From Chromohalobacter moromii (GTDB lineage: Bacteria > Pseudomonadota > Gammaproteobacteria > Pseudomonadales > Halomonadaceae): a DNA stretch of 64,000 nt. Position 1 is the first letter of the stretch, and every line of letters begins with the position of its first letter. The stretch spans positions 310,001-374,000 of the forward strand of contig NZ_JAHXDI010000003.1 of NCBI RefSeq assembly GCF_023091865.1. The letters run 5' to 3'. The notes under the pieces were generated by a model. That model was not told the origin of the DNA. It worked only from the letters and a program-made list of their open reading frames with translations, and made no database searches. Positions 1 through 6,442 of this stretch are shown here, in pieces. The position numbers and the translations under genes are program-made.

Positions 1-217
1 ACGTCATTTGGAGCATACCAAGCAATTGGCCGTCCGATTCACAAACCACAAGCTCGTTATTTGGATCATTTTGGATAGCTTCGAATGCTCTGATGTAGCC
101 GACTTTCAACGGCGTCCCCGGCGACTCACGGGTTTGCCCAAGTTCATCATCAGCAAGCATTTCGACTAGTGATGCGAGATCATCTGATCGCGCTTCGCGG
201 AAGTGATACTCTTCCAT
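1..217 (-). CDS. GNAT-family N-acetyltransferase, 3' end outside window
   Basis: Seventy-two codons are visible and the gene runs off the left edge, so the C-terminal acetyl-CoA-binding half is missing. The start MEEYHFREARSDDLASLVEM has the typical GNAT opening (beta1, then the alpha1 helix after a R-x-x-x-x-D segment), and ELVVCESDGQLLGMLQ fits beta2-beta3. A GAGG ribosome binding site lies about 10 bases upstream of the ATG. The start lies two bases after the stop of an IS3 OrfA remnant, so the gene may be transcribed through it. GNAT genes are common integron cassette cargo, which fits the cassette-like neighbours, but the substrate cannot be inferred. Confidence 0.75.
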   Translation of the reverse strand, partial: MEEYHFREARSDDLASLVEMLADDELGQTRESPGTPLKVGYIRAFEAIQNDPNNELVVCESDGQLLGMLQMT

Positions 218-219
218 TG

Positions 220-399
220 CTACTCTACCTCGCTATTTTTTAGGACGTTATTTCCTGCTCGACATTCCTTTAACATGCGTGACAGCATTAATGGGTTAAT
301 ATCCAGCGCTTCCGCGACCCCTTGAACACCTAGATGGGTATGATGCCTCGACCTCACCGCCTTCACCTTGAATTCCGGGATGTAACGTTGGTTGCTCAT
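220..399 (-). pseudogene. IS3-family OrfA (transposase helix-turn-helix) remnant
   Basis: A 59-codon frame begins MSNQRYIPEFKVKAVRS and continues to VAEALDINPLMLSRMLKECR. This matches the N-terminal helix-turn-helix of IS3-family OrfA, whose usual pattern is RYTPEFK-x-x-AV then HPxMLSRWRKEYR. The family is normally about 90-100 aa followed by OrfB (DDE integrase core). Here the frame stops early, the Trp expected in the recognition helix is replaced (SRML), and no OrfB is present. It has a GGAGGAAG ribosome binding site. It is probably a dead fragment; a small surviving DNA-binding protein is possible but less likely. Confidence 0.6.
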
Positions 400-420
400 G
401 GCGCTTCCTCCTATGCACTC

Positions 421-500
421 ATCATAGGCCAGAAGTGTCCACTAGAGTGGGGGAAGTCCAATCATAGGCCAGAAGTGTCCACTAGAGTGGGGGAAGTCCA
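421..500. repeat. Perfect tandem duplication of a 40-bp IS end
   Basis: Positions 421-460 and 461-500 are identical base for base. On the minus strand each copy begins TGGACTTCC and contains a short CCACT/AGTGG dyad, so the duplicated unit appears to be the terminal inverted repeat region of the IS3-like element. Confidence 0.9.
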
Positions 501-520
501 TGTCCGAGTTGATGACATTG

Positions 521-1186
521 TTAGCTCTCGCTCTTTGAATCCTCACCGATATAACGTACCAAAAGGCGACCGAGAGTAGTTATTCGGTTTGAGCGCCCGT
601 CTTGTTCAATAAGTCCGAATCGAAGGAGAGCATTCTTATAGCTGTCCTGCAACGCACCTCGATCAATCTGCTCCTGTGGCGCGCCCATTTCGCGACTTAC
701 TGGTTCTAAAACGTCCGGGTGTTTCTCCACTAACTCGCTGTACGGACCGCGACCCAAAGTGGGATTCATTGAATAGAAAATAAGCCATAGAACCTCTGGA
801 TCGGTCAATTCTCGAAACAGATTTAGAAGCTTGCGCGATTCTTCGTATTTAATTTCCTCTGTGGTAAGGCTACGCCCGACTAATCGTGCTAATCTCTCTT
901 TACGCTCTTCTGCAACCGATCGCGCGGCCTGTATCAATCCCTCCTCCATAACATCCAGCCCCTTCGGGGTTTGGAGATTACGTTCAAAAATCTCGAGGCG
1001 GGCATCAACGGCGGTGATTTCGCCCTCAAGCTGGCGCAGGAATTCCACCACCCTATCTAAACGCTGATTCGGAATAAGTGTGCCTATAGCTTCCGAAGCC
1101 ATAGGGCCTATTACCGGACAGGCTCCCGCTACGCCTTTGGCTACCGAAACAAGACGATCACGGGAGTTCGAATCAAGGTCTGACAT
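521..1186 (-). CDS. Unknown 221-aa helical protein, probable gene cassette product
   Basis: I do not recognise the family. The protein opens with a Gly/Ala-rich stretch (VAKGVAGACPVIGPMASEAI, about 15-34), continues as a charged helix or coiled-coil candidate (about 42-110, many Glu/Arg/Leu), and ends in a segment resembling a winged helix (NALLRFGLIEQ then TLGRLLVRYIG, about 185-215). A GAGGAG ribosome binding site lies 9 bases before the ATG. The start lies 20 bases after a perfect GTTAGAC core site, the usual spacing for a cassette gene, and the stop is followed by an AGCTAAC inverse-core-like sequence. Cassette location next to a SIR2 gene makes a defence role possible, but nothing in the protein proves it. 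Confidence 0.6.
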   Translation of the reverse strand: MSDLDSNSRDRLVSVAKGVAGACPVIGPMASEAIGTLIPNQRLDRVVEFLRQLEGEITAVDARLEIFERNLQTPKGLDVMEEGLIQAARSVAEERKERLARLVGRSLTTEEIKYEESRKLLNLFRELTDPEVLWLIFYSMNPTLGRGPYSELVEKHPDVLEPVSREMGAPQEQIDRGALQDSYKNALLRFGLIEQDGRSNRITTLGRLLVRYIGEDSKSES

Positions 1187-1205
1187 GAAAAGAGGCTCCT
1201 CAGAG

Positions 1206-1308
1206 GTCTAACGACGAAGCTCAGTTGCCGCCGGCGCAGGCGAAGCCTGCGGAGGGAACCCGAAGCGCGGCAGCGCTTTGGCCAGTCAACTGCAGCGACC
1301 TGTTATGC
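1206..1308 (-). mobile_element. attC-type recombination site of the 49-aa-gene cassette
   Basis: On the minus strand the site runs from GCATAAC (1308-1302, inverse core) to GTTAGAC (1212-1206, matching GTTRRRY). The inner boxes TGCAGTTG and CAACTGAG are complementary, and the right side reads CAACTGAGCTTCGTC before the core. The interior holds further GC-rich complementary segments. Length 103 bp is within the attC range. The site defines the end of the cassette carrying 1381-1530 and the start of the one carrying 521-1186. Confidence 0.8.
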
Positions 1309-1380
1309 ATGCGTCACCTAACGAACGACTACGATGAACCGCTTATACGCTAGATGACGCATACGTAGATTTAACTTCGC

Positions 1381-1530
1381 TTAGTTTTTACAGCCGTTTT
1401 TTTCGCAATTAATACGCTCGGAACTGGCTACCCAGTGATCCGGTTTTTTTGTAGTATCAAAGCCACAGCCGGTGTGACCCCCTTTTGATCCACGATGCAC
1501 TTCGCCAGTTTCTTTGTGCTTGACTGCCAT
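1381..1530 (-). CDS. 49-aa Cys-containing cassette microprotein
   Basis: The frame MAVKHKETGEVHRGSKGGHT...CEKNGCKN* has a very strong ribosome binding site (AGGAGG about 7 bases before ATG). It carries three cysteines, one in a HTGCGF segment and two in CEKNGC near the C-terminus, plus several His and Lys residues. There is no signal peptide or membrane segment. It sits alone between two attC sites, so it is an independent cassette. No function can be assigned; metal binding or a small nucleic-acid-binding role are only guesses from composition. Confidence 0.7.
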   Translation of the reverse strand: MAVKHKETGEVHRGSKGGHTGCGFDTTKKPDHWVASSERINCEKNGCKN

Positions 1531-1625
1531 TTTTTCTCCTCCTTTTTAGGCCTGCCTCATCAGTCTCGGTCGGCCATTTCCGAGAGACGCTATTTCAAGC
1601 GTTTCGGCACCAGTGTTTTTTCTTT

Positions 1626-1703
1626 GCATAACGCCCGGCTCATGCGCCGGTTTGGAGCCGCTAAGCGGCGGAAAACCGGTCGCCGTGCAGCCGGTTGTTA
1701 TAA
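1626..1703 (-). mobile_element. attC-type recombination site of the SIR2 cassette
   Basis: On the minus strand the site begins a few bases after the SIR2 stop codon with TTATAAC (1703-1697) and ends with GTTATGC (1632-1626). Between them the arms are long and complementary: CCGGCTGCACGG pairs with the reverse of GCGCATGAGCCGG, and ACCGGTTTTCCGCCGC pairs with GCGGCTCCAAACCGG around a short TTA tip, with unpaired extra bases. This is the imperfect hairpin architecture of attC sites. Length is 78 bp. Confidence 0.8.
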
Positions 1704-1705
1704 AT

Positions 1706-3013
1706 TCATTGGCTCATTACTTCTGATGCATCCGAAGAGACATCCTCGTCTTCAAAATATTGACAGATCATTATTCGATTGTCGTAAGTTAGATCTATCC
1801 AGTGCCGCTTCCATATGACGAAGGAGTCCCACGACTTGCCCATGATTTTTCTCTTGGACATATTGTCAAACGAGGCCTCGACTGCTTTAAGGTACGCCTC
1901 TTCAAGAGGGGTCCCCTTAATGTCCATTATTGCCCCAATATGAACAAGCCAACCAGCCAAATGCTTGTATTGCTGCCAAGCGCCAGTGTCCCTAGTAAAA
2001 CCGCGTTTCCTTTCAAATATATCCTTGAGAAACTTAACCACCTTGGAGTGGGATACAATAATTCCGTTTGACGACAGTGTTGCTATAATTTCGTAGAAAG
2101 AGTCTCGCTTTTTCAAATATGAATCTGTTAACCTTTTTTCACCCTCTAAGACAGGCATCAAAAGATCTCGAGAACTCGATACCCTTTCTTTAATTTTCTC
2201 GTGTTTTGTATCTATTTTTCTAAGAAAATTCTCAACATCTGTACTTTCGATCACTCGAAGCCCGTAGCTTCTGTCGTAGTAGTCCTTGATGTTCTTATCC
2301 ACAGGATTTCTCGAAAGAAAAAATAGATTCTGTCTATTTATATCATGAATTCTGTTGGACCTAATGTTATTAAGTATGGCTTTAAAATTAACATCCCCAA
2401 GTGAGTAGCCGATTATAACCGTCGTGCTTTCTTCAATTAGTGTTTGAACTTTTTTTGCAAAGTAGTCAGGGTAGTTAATAAATCGAAAATAATCATCCGC
2501 AGTCACAATCATTTTCTTTGGATACTTTACAGAACCATGCACATGATAAACTTGATAGTTTTTTGCCTGCCTGTTTATTGGGTACCCTATTGAGTATGAT
2601 GTACACTTATCATCCCCGATCAGTTCTTCCTCTATCAAAAGGTCATAATTTGTAGTGATGAAAGTTACAGCTGGGAGCCCCTCTAGTACCTTTTTGGTTT
2701 CTTCGCCTGATTCCCCAAGCTCCAAGTTTCCAATAACCTTTGATATTTCTGTGTGAAGACAGTGCCCTTGGCTATCCATCTTTACTTTAATGATGCTGGC
2801 ACATTCTTCCAAAGACATGATTGGGCTGTCATTCGGAAATAATTGCTCTGCCAGTTCTTCACCACCACTAATTTTCTCACAGCAGGTTTTTAACAGGCTC
2901 AACCAACTAGGAGCAGCCCCATCCGTTAAGTGCATGGAAAAGCCAGTTCCCACGAAGAAGCTCAACGATTGGGACTCTAGTGCGTAAGCCAATTCATAAT
3001 ATGGATCCAACAT
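1706..3013 (-). CDS. SIR2-like domain protein (putative NADase, candidate phage defence)
   Basis: The N-terminal ~215 residues form a SIR2-like domain: FVGTGFS (20-26, glycine-rich NAD loop), FITTNYD (118-124), HVHGS (157-161, candidate catalytic His159) and IIGYSLGDVNF (200-210). Asn122 and His159 are present, so the site looks intact. Residues ~220-435 form a basic, helical region I do not recognise. Stand-alone and fused SIR2 domains of this type act as NAD-depleting effectors in several bacterial anti-phage systems; that role here is inference. The gene is AT-richer than the core genome and is the sole gene of an attC-bounded cassette. The ATG is directly preceded by GGGGGA, which is close spacing for a ribosome binding site, so the start is less certain. 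Confidence 0.8.
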   Translation of the reverse strand: MLDPYYELAYALESQSLSFFVGTGFSMHLTDGAAPSWLSLLKTCCEKISGGEELAEQLFPNDSPIMSLEECASIIKVKMDSQGHCLHTEISKVIGNLELGESGEETKKVLEGLPAVTFITTNYDLLIEEELIGDDKCTSYSIGYPINRQAKNYQVYHVHGSVKYPKKMIVTADDYFRFINYPDYFAKKVQTLIEESTTVIIGYSLGDVNFKAILNNIRSNRIHDINRQNLFFLSRNPVDKNIKDYYDRSYGLRVIESTDVENFLRKIDTKHEKIKERVSSSRDLLMPVLEGEKRLTDSYLKKRDSFYEIIATLSSNGIIVSHSKVVKFLKDIFERKRGFTRDTGAWQQYKHLAGWLVHIGAIMDIKGTPLEEAYLKAVEASFDNMSKRKIMGKSWDSFVIWKRHWIDLTYDNRIMICQYFEDEDVSSDASEVMSQ

Positions 3014-3478
3014 TCCCCCTATTTATAACAGGTATTAGATAGCTTGCTCGATTCCCCACTTGAACGCGCCCACATGTTCTATAAACCTTATATAGCCCGC
3101 CATTTCGCACCTAAGCCATTGATTTTAAATAACACTAAAAATAACTCGGCAATCCATGCAAAATTCGCATGCTTGCGCGTTTTACCGGGACGAATATGCG
3201 GAATGATGAGTAACAGCAGCAGGTCACGGGTATGGGCACGCTACCGCCCCTACCCTGCAAGCCGTGATGTCCCGGCCATCCCATACGGTAGTCCCATGTC
3301 GTTCTTTTATATGACCGTCTAAATGGCCTTAGTGAATCAGAGTATTCAAGAGTGGTGATGGATGCAAAACGGCAGTTGGTCGTAGAGGTGGGGCTGGTAT
3401 TAACGCATGAAGGGAAAATGCCCTCTCCGCCGGGGCGAGCCGTGAGTGGCGGTGACGGAGAGGGTGGGGAGGTGCGGT
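3014..3478. other. Intergenic spacer between cassette array and core genome
   Basis: I find no convincing gene here. A core-like GTTATAA lies on the minus strand at 3029-3023, just before the SIR2 start, but no attC hairpin and no integrase fragment follow it. The first ~150 bases are AT-rich like the cassettes, while GC rises from about 3200 on. The spacer ends in the hairpin at 3421-3464. Confidence 0.5.
3421..3464 (-). terminator. Hairpin downstream of the OsmC-YcaO gene
   Basis: CCCTCTCCG and CGGAGAGGG form a 9-bp perfect stem with a 26-base loop. On the minus strand it lies just after the YcaO stop and is followed by CATTTTCCC, so it may terminate that transcript. The loop is long and the T-tract is weak. 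Confidence 0.45.
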
Positions 3479-5692
3479 TTACGAGGTGGCGATGCCGGCC
3501 CCGGCGGCGCGCGCGGCGTGCAGCTTGCGGTAGCTTTCGATCAGGCGCTGGTGGCGGTCGATGCCTTCCAGCCCCATGCTGGTGGGCGTCAGCCCGGGGA
3601 AGCGTATCTCGTCGTTCACCGCGCCGATCACCTGGCGCATGGTCTCTTCGCCGAACATCCGCGTGAGGTTGCGGTGGTAGTCGTTGAAGTCGAGGTCATC
3701 GTCCAGGGCGATCTCCAGCACCGCTTGCATGGCTTGATGGAACAGGCCGCGCTGCACGGTGTTGTCGTTGAATTGCAGGAACATCTGGACGTGCTCCAGC
3801 GCTGCTTCGTACTCGCCCAGAGCGATCTCAATCAGCAGCTTGAGCTCGAGGATGGTCAGCTCGCTCCACACGGTGTTGTCATCGAACTCGATGCCGATCA
3901 GCGTGCCGACCTTGATGTGGTCGTCGAGCTGGCTTTCTTCTAGGCGCTCGAGTAGGTCGGCGAGGCGCTCATCCTCGAGTGTGTGCAGATTGAGAATGTC
4001 CGCGCGGAAGTCCAGCGCCATGTTGGTGTTGTCCCACACCAGGTCCTCGACCGGGTATACCTCGGAATAGCCCGGCACCAGGATGCGGCACACCGGCGCG
4101 CCCAGGTCCTCGTGCTCCATCACGTAGGCTTCCAGGCCCTGGTCGGCGAGCAGTCCGTAGAGGCGCTCGGCTTCTTCCGCGGTGGTGCCGGCGAAGTCCC
4201 ATTCGTGGAAGTCGAGATTCGCGCGGTCGCTGAAGAAGCGCCAGGAGATCACCCCGGAGGAGTCGATGAAGTGCTCGACGAAGTTGTTGGGCTCGGAGAC
4301 CGCCAGCGAGCTGAAAGTCGGCTGCGGCAGGTCGTTCAGGCCCTCGAAGCTGCGCCCCTGGAGCAGCTCGGTGAGGCTGCGCTCCAGCGCGACCTGGAAG
4401 CTCGGGTGCGCACCGAAGGAGGCGAACACACCGCCGGTGCGCGGGTTCATCAGGGTCACGCACATCACCGGGTAGCGGCCGCCGAGCGAGGCGTCCTTGA
4501 CCAGCACCGGGAAGCCCTGGGCCTCCAGTGCGGCGATGCCTTCCTGAATGCCGGGGTACTTGGCCAGCACCTCTTCCGGCACGTCCGGCAGGACGATCTC
4601 TTGCTCGATGATTTCCTTCTTCACCGCGCGCTCGAAGATCTCGGAAAGGCACTGCACCTCGGCCTCGGCGAGCGTGTTGCCGGCGCTCATGCCGTTGCTG
4701 AGGTAGAGGTTCTCGATCAGGTTGGAAGGGAAGTACACCGTCTCGCCATCGGAGCGGCGCTTGAACGGCAACGCGACGATGCCGCGATCCTTTCGCCCGG
4801 AGTTGGTGTCGATCAGGTGCGAGCCGCGCAGCTCGCCGTCCGGATCGAAGATCGCCCGGCAATGTGCGTCGAGCAGCCCGGCGGGCAGCGCGTCGTCGTC
4901 TTCCAGCGGGAACCAGCGCTCGCTGGGATAGTGGACGAAGGCGCTATCGGCGATCGCCTCGCCGAAGAACTGGTCGTTGTAGAAGAAGTTGCAGGAGAGG
5001 CGCTCGATGAACTCGCCCAGCGCCGAGCACAGCGCCGCTTCCTTGGTCGCGCCCTTGCCGTTGGTGAAACACATCGGCGAGGCCGCGTCGCGCAGATGCA
5101 GCGACCAGACGTTGGGCACGATATTGCGCCACGAGGCGATCTCGATCTTCATGCCCAGATCCTCGAGGATCCGGGTCATGTTGGCGATGGTGCGCTCCAG
5201 CGGCAGGTCCTTGCCCTCGATCCAGGTTTCGCCGCCTGCGTCGCCGTCCTTGGCGTTCGTGCCCATCAACAGCGCCTGGGCGTCCTCGTCGATGTTCTCG
5301 ACCGTCTCGATCTGGAATTCGGGCGCGTTCTGGATCACGCGCTTGACGCTGCAGCGCTCCGCCGCGCGCAGGATACCGGTGCGGTCCTTCTCGGAAAGGT
5401 CCTCCGGCAGCTCCACCTGGATCTTGAAGATCTGGTTGTAGCGATTCTCGGGGTCGACGATGTTGTTCTGCGACAGCCGGATGTTCTCGGTGGGGATGTC
5501 CCGCGCGTTGCAGTACAAGCGCACGAAATAGGCCGCACACAACGCCGAGGAGGCCAGGAAGTAGTCGAACGGACTCGGCGCCGAGCCGTCGCCCTTGTAG
5601 CGAATGGGCTGGTCGGTCTCGACGGTGAAGTCGTCGAACTTGGCCGCCAGCCGCAGGTTTTCGAGAAAGTTGACCTTGATTTCCATGTACAC
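3479..5692 (-). CDS. OsmC-domain/YcaO-domain fusion protein
   Basis: Residues ~1-140 are an OsmC-like domain with the two characteristic cysteines (Cys52 in SSALCAAYF, Cys114 in AAERCSVKR). From ~165 to ~560 is a YcaO domain with the Glu/Arg-rich ATP-binding segments (LGEFIERLS, and AEVQCLSEIFERAVKKE), followed by a helical C-terminal extension. E. coli YcaO (586 aa) has no OsmC part and is linked to beta-methylthiolation of ribosomal protein S12; this 737-aa fused form is known in other gammaproteobacteria. The OsmC domain may handle a thiol or peroxide. No RiPP precursor peptide or partner cyclodehydratase is nearby, arguing against a natural product role. Met3 is an alternative start. Confidence 0.85.
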   Translation of the reverse strand: MYMEIKVNFLENLRLAAKFDDFTVETDQPIRYKGDGSAPSPFDYFLASSALCAAYFVRLYCNARDIPTENIRLSQNNIVDPENRYNQIFKIQVELPEDLSEKDRTGILRAAERCSVKRVIQNAPEFQIETVENIDEDAQALLMGTNAKDGDAGGETWIEGKDLPLERTIANMTRILEDLGMKIEIASWRNIVPNVWSLHLRDAASPMCFTNGKGATKEAALCSALGEFIERLSCNFFYNDQFFGEAIADSAFVHYPSERWFPLEDDDALPAGLLDAHCRAIFDPDGELRGSHLIDTNSGRKDRGIVALPFKRRSDGETVYFPSNLIENLYLSNGMSAGNTLAEAEVQCLSEIFERAVKKEIIEQEIVLPDVPEEVLAKYPGIQEGIAALEAQGFPVLVKDASLGGRYPVMCVTLMNPRTGGVFASFGAHPSFQVALERSLTELLQGRSFEGLNDLPQPTFSSLAVSEPNNFVEHFIDSSGVISWRFFSDRANLDFHEWDFAGTTAEEAERLYGLLADQGLEAYVMEHEDLGAPVCRILVPGYSEVYPVEDLVWDNTNMALDFRADILNLHTLEDERLADLLERLEESQLDDHIKVGTLIGIEFDDNTVWSELTILELKLLIEIALGEYEAALEHVQMFLQFNDNTVQRGLFHQAMQAVLEIALDDDLDFNDYHRNLTRMFGEETMRQVIGAVNDEIRFPGLTPTSMGLEGIDRHQRLIESYRKLHAARAAGAGIATS

Positions 5693-5848
5693 GAACCGGG
5701 TTGGTGTCGGGTGCGCCCAGGGGACGAATTGCCGGCCATTATCCGGGTTTCAAGCGGGTGTGTCTTGGGGTGCGGGAGAAAGGCAGGGGCACCGAAAGCG
5801 GAACCGTTCGGCGCCCGACAATGGCAGGGTCTCAATTAATGGTCCTTT

Positions 5849-6385
5849 TCAATCGAGCAAGCGCTCAAGAACCTCTTCATGAACCCGAACGTCCGCCTCC
5901 TGGAACAACACGAAGCGGATATGCTTGACCGAGGATAACTGGGGCAACATCTCCAGCACCGTCTTGAACGCTACCTGCGTCGCGGCTTCCAGCGGATACC
6001 CGAAGGCACCGGTCGAGATCGCCGGGAAGGCGATGGAGCCGAGCTCGTTTTGCTCGGCCAGTTCGAGCGCGTTGCGATAACAAGCCGCCAGCAGCGGCTC
6101 GGCAGGCTCGTCCACGCCGTACACCGGGCCCAGGCAATGCACCACCGAGCGATTGGGCAAATTATGAGCACCGGTGATCACCGCTTGCCCCGGCTGAATG
6201 GGTGCCAGCGGCTGGCATTCCCGCTCCAGCTCCGGCCCGGCGCCCCGATGAATCGCCCCCGCCACGCCGCCGCCCATCCGCAGCTCCGCATTGGCCGCGT
6301 TCACGATGGCGTCCATATCCGGCTGGCGCGCAATATCGCCCTGCACGCACTCGAGCGTGACGCCCTGAAGATTTCGTTTCGTCAT
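5849..6385 (-). CDS. Macrodomain protein, probable O-acetyl-ADP-ribose deacetylase
   Basis: The 178-aa protein is a single macrodomain: VQGDIARQPDMDAIVNAANAEL then GGGVAGAIHRGAG (about 14-50) form the ADP-ribose-binding loop with the conserved Asn-Ala-Ala-Asn, and AFPAISTGAFGYP (about 119-131) is the second phosphate loop. This is the pattern of YmdB-type enzymes that hydrolyse O-acetyl-ADP-ribose or remove ADP-ribose from proteins. A GAGGTGAG ribosome binding site precedes the ATG. It stands alone, about 57 bases from ubiI. The physical proximity to a SIR2 gene is about 3 kb with YcaO between them, so I do not infer a functional link. Confidence 0.9.
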   Translation of the reverse strand: MTKRNLQGVTLECVQGDIARQPDMDAIVNAANAELRMGGGVAGAIHRGAGPELERECQPLAPIQPGQAVITGAHNLPNRSVVHCLGPVYGVDEPAEPLLAACYRNALELAEQNELGSIAFPAISTGAFGYPLEAATQVAFKTVLEMLPQLSSVKHIRFVLFQEADVRVHEEVLERLLD

Positions 6386-6442
6386 GAACTCACCTCAATG
6401 GGTATCTGATCCGTTGTCTACACGCACGGCCCAGCAATCATC

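Larger units (their letters stand above)
220..500 (-). mobile_element. Truncated IS3-family left end with orfA fragment
   Basis: Read on the minus strand, the segment starts TGGACTTCCCCCACTCTAGT, a TG-initiated terminus as expected for IS3 inverted repeats. The 40-bp end is present twice, then comes a ribosome binding site and the orfA fragment. The right end and orfB are absent. The outer end abuts sequence 19 bases beyond the inverse-core-like AGCTAAC that follows the 221-aa gene, so it may have broken that cassette's attC site. Confidence 0.55.

Noticed and set aside
521-3013. CRISPR array
   Set aside because: The repeated elements are attC-type imperfect hairpins and a single 40-bp duplication; there are no regularly spaced identical repeats or cas genes.
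3479-5692. RiPP (azol(in)e peptide) biosynthesis cluster because of YcaO
   Set aside because: No precursor peptide, dehydrogenase or transporter nearby, and the OsmC-YcaO fusion is a conserved housekeeping family.
3446-5839. Long plus-strand frames opposite the YcaO gene, including a 618-codon frame
   Set aside because: They mirror the high-GC third-position bias of the real minus-strand gene, have no family similarity and Arg/Ala/Gly-rich low-complexity composition.
5849-6385. Functional link of the macrodomain gene to the SIR2 cassette
   Set aside because: SIR2 and macrodomain proteins are linked in some systems, but the YcaO gene and a terminator-like hairpin separate them, the composition differs, and the macrodomain gene lies in the core genome.
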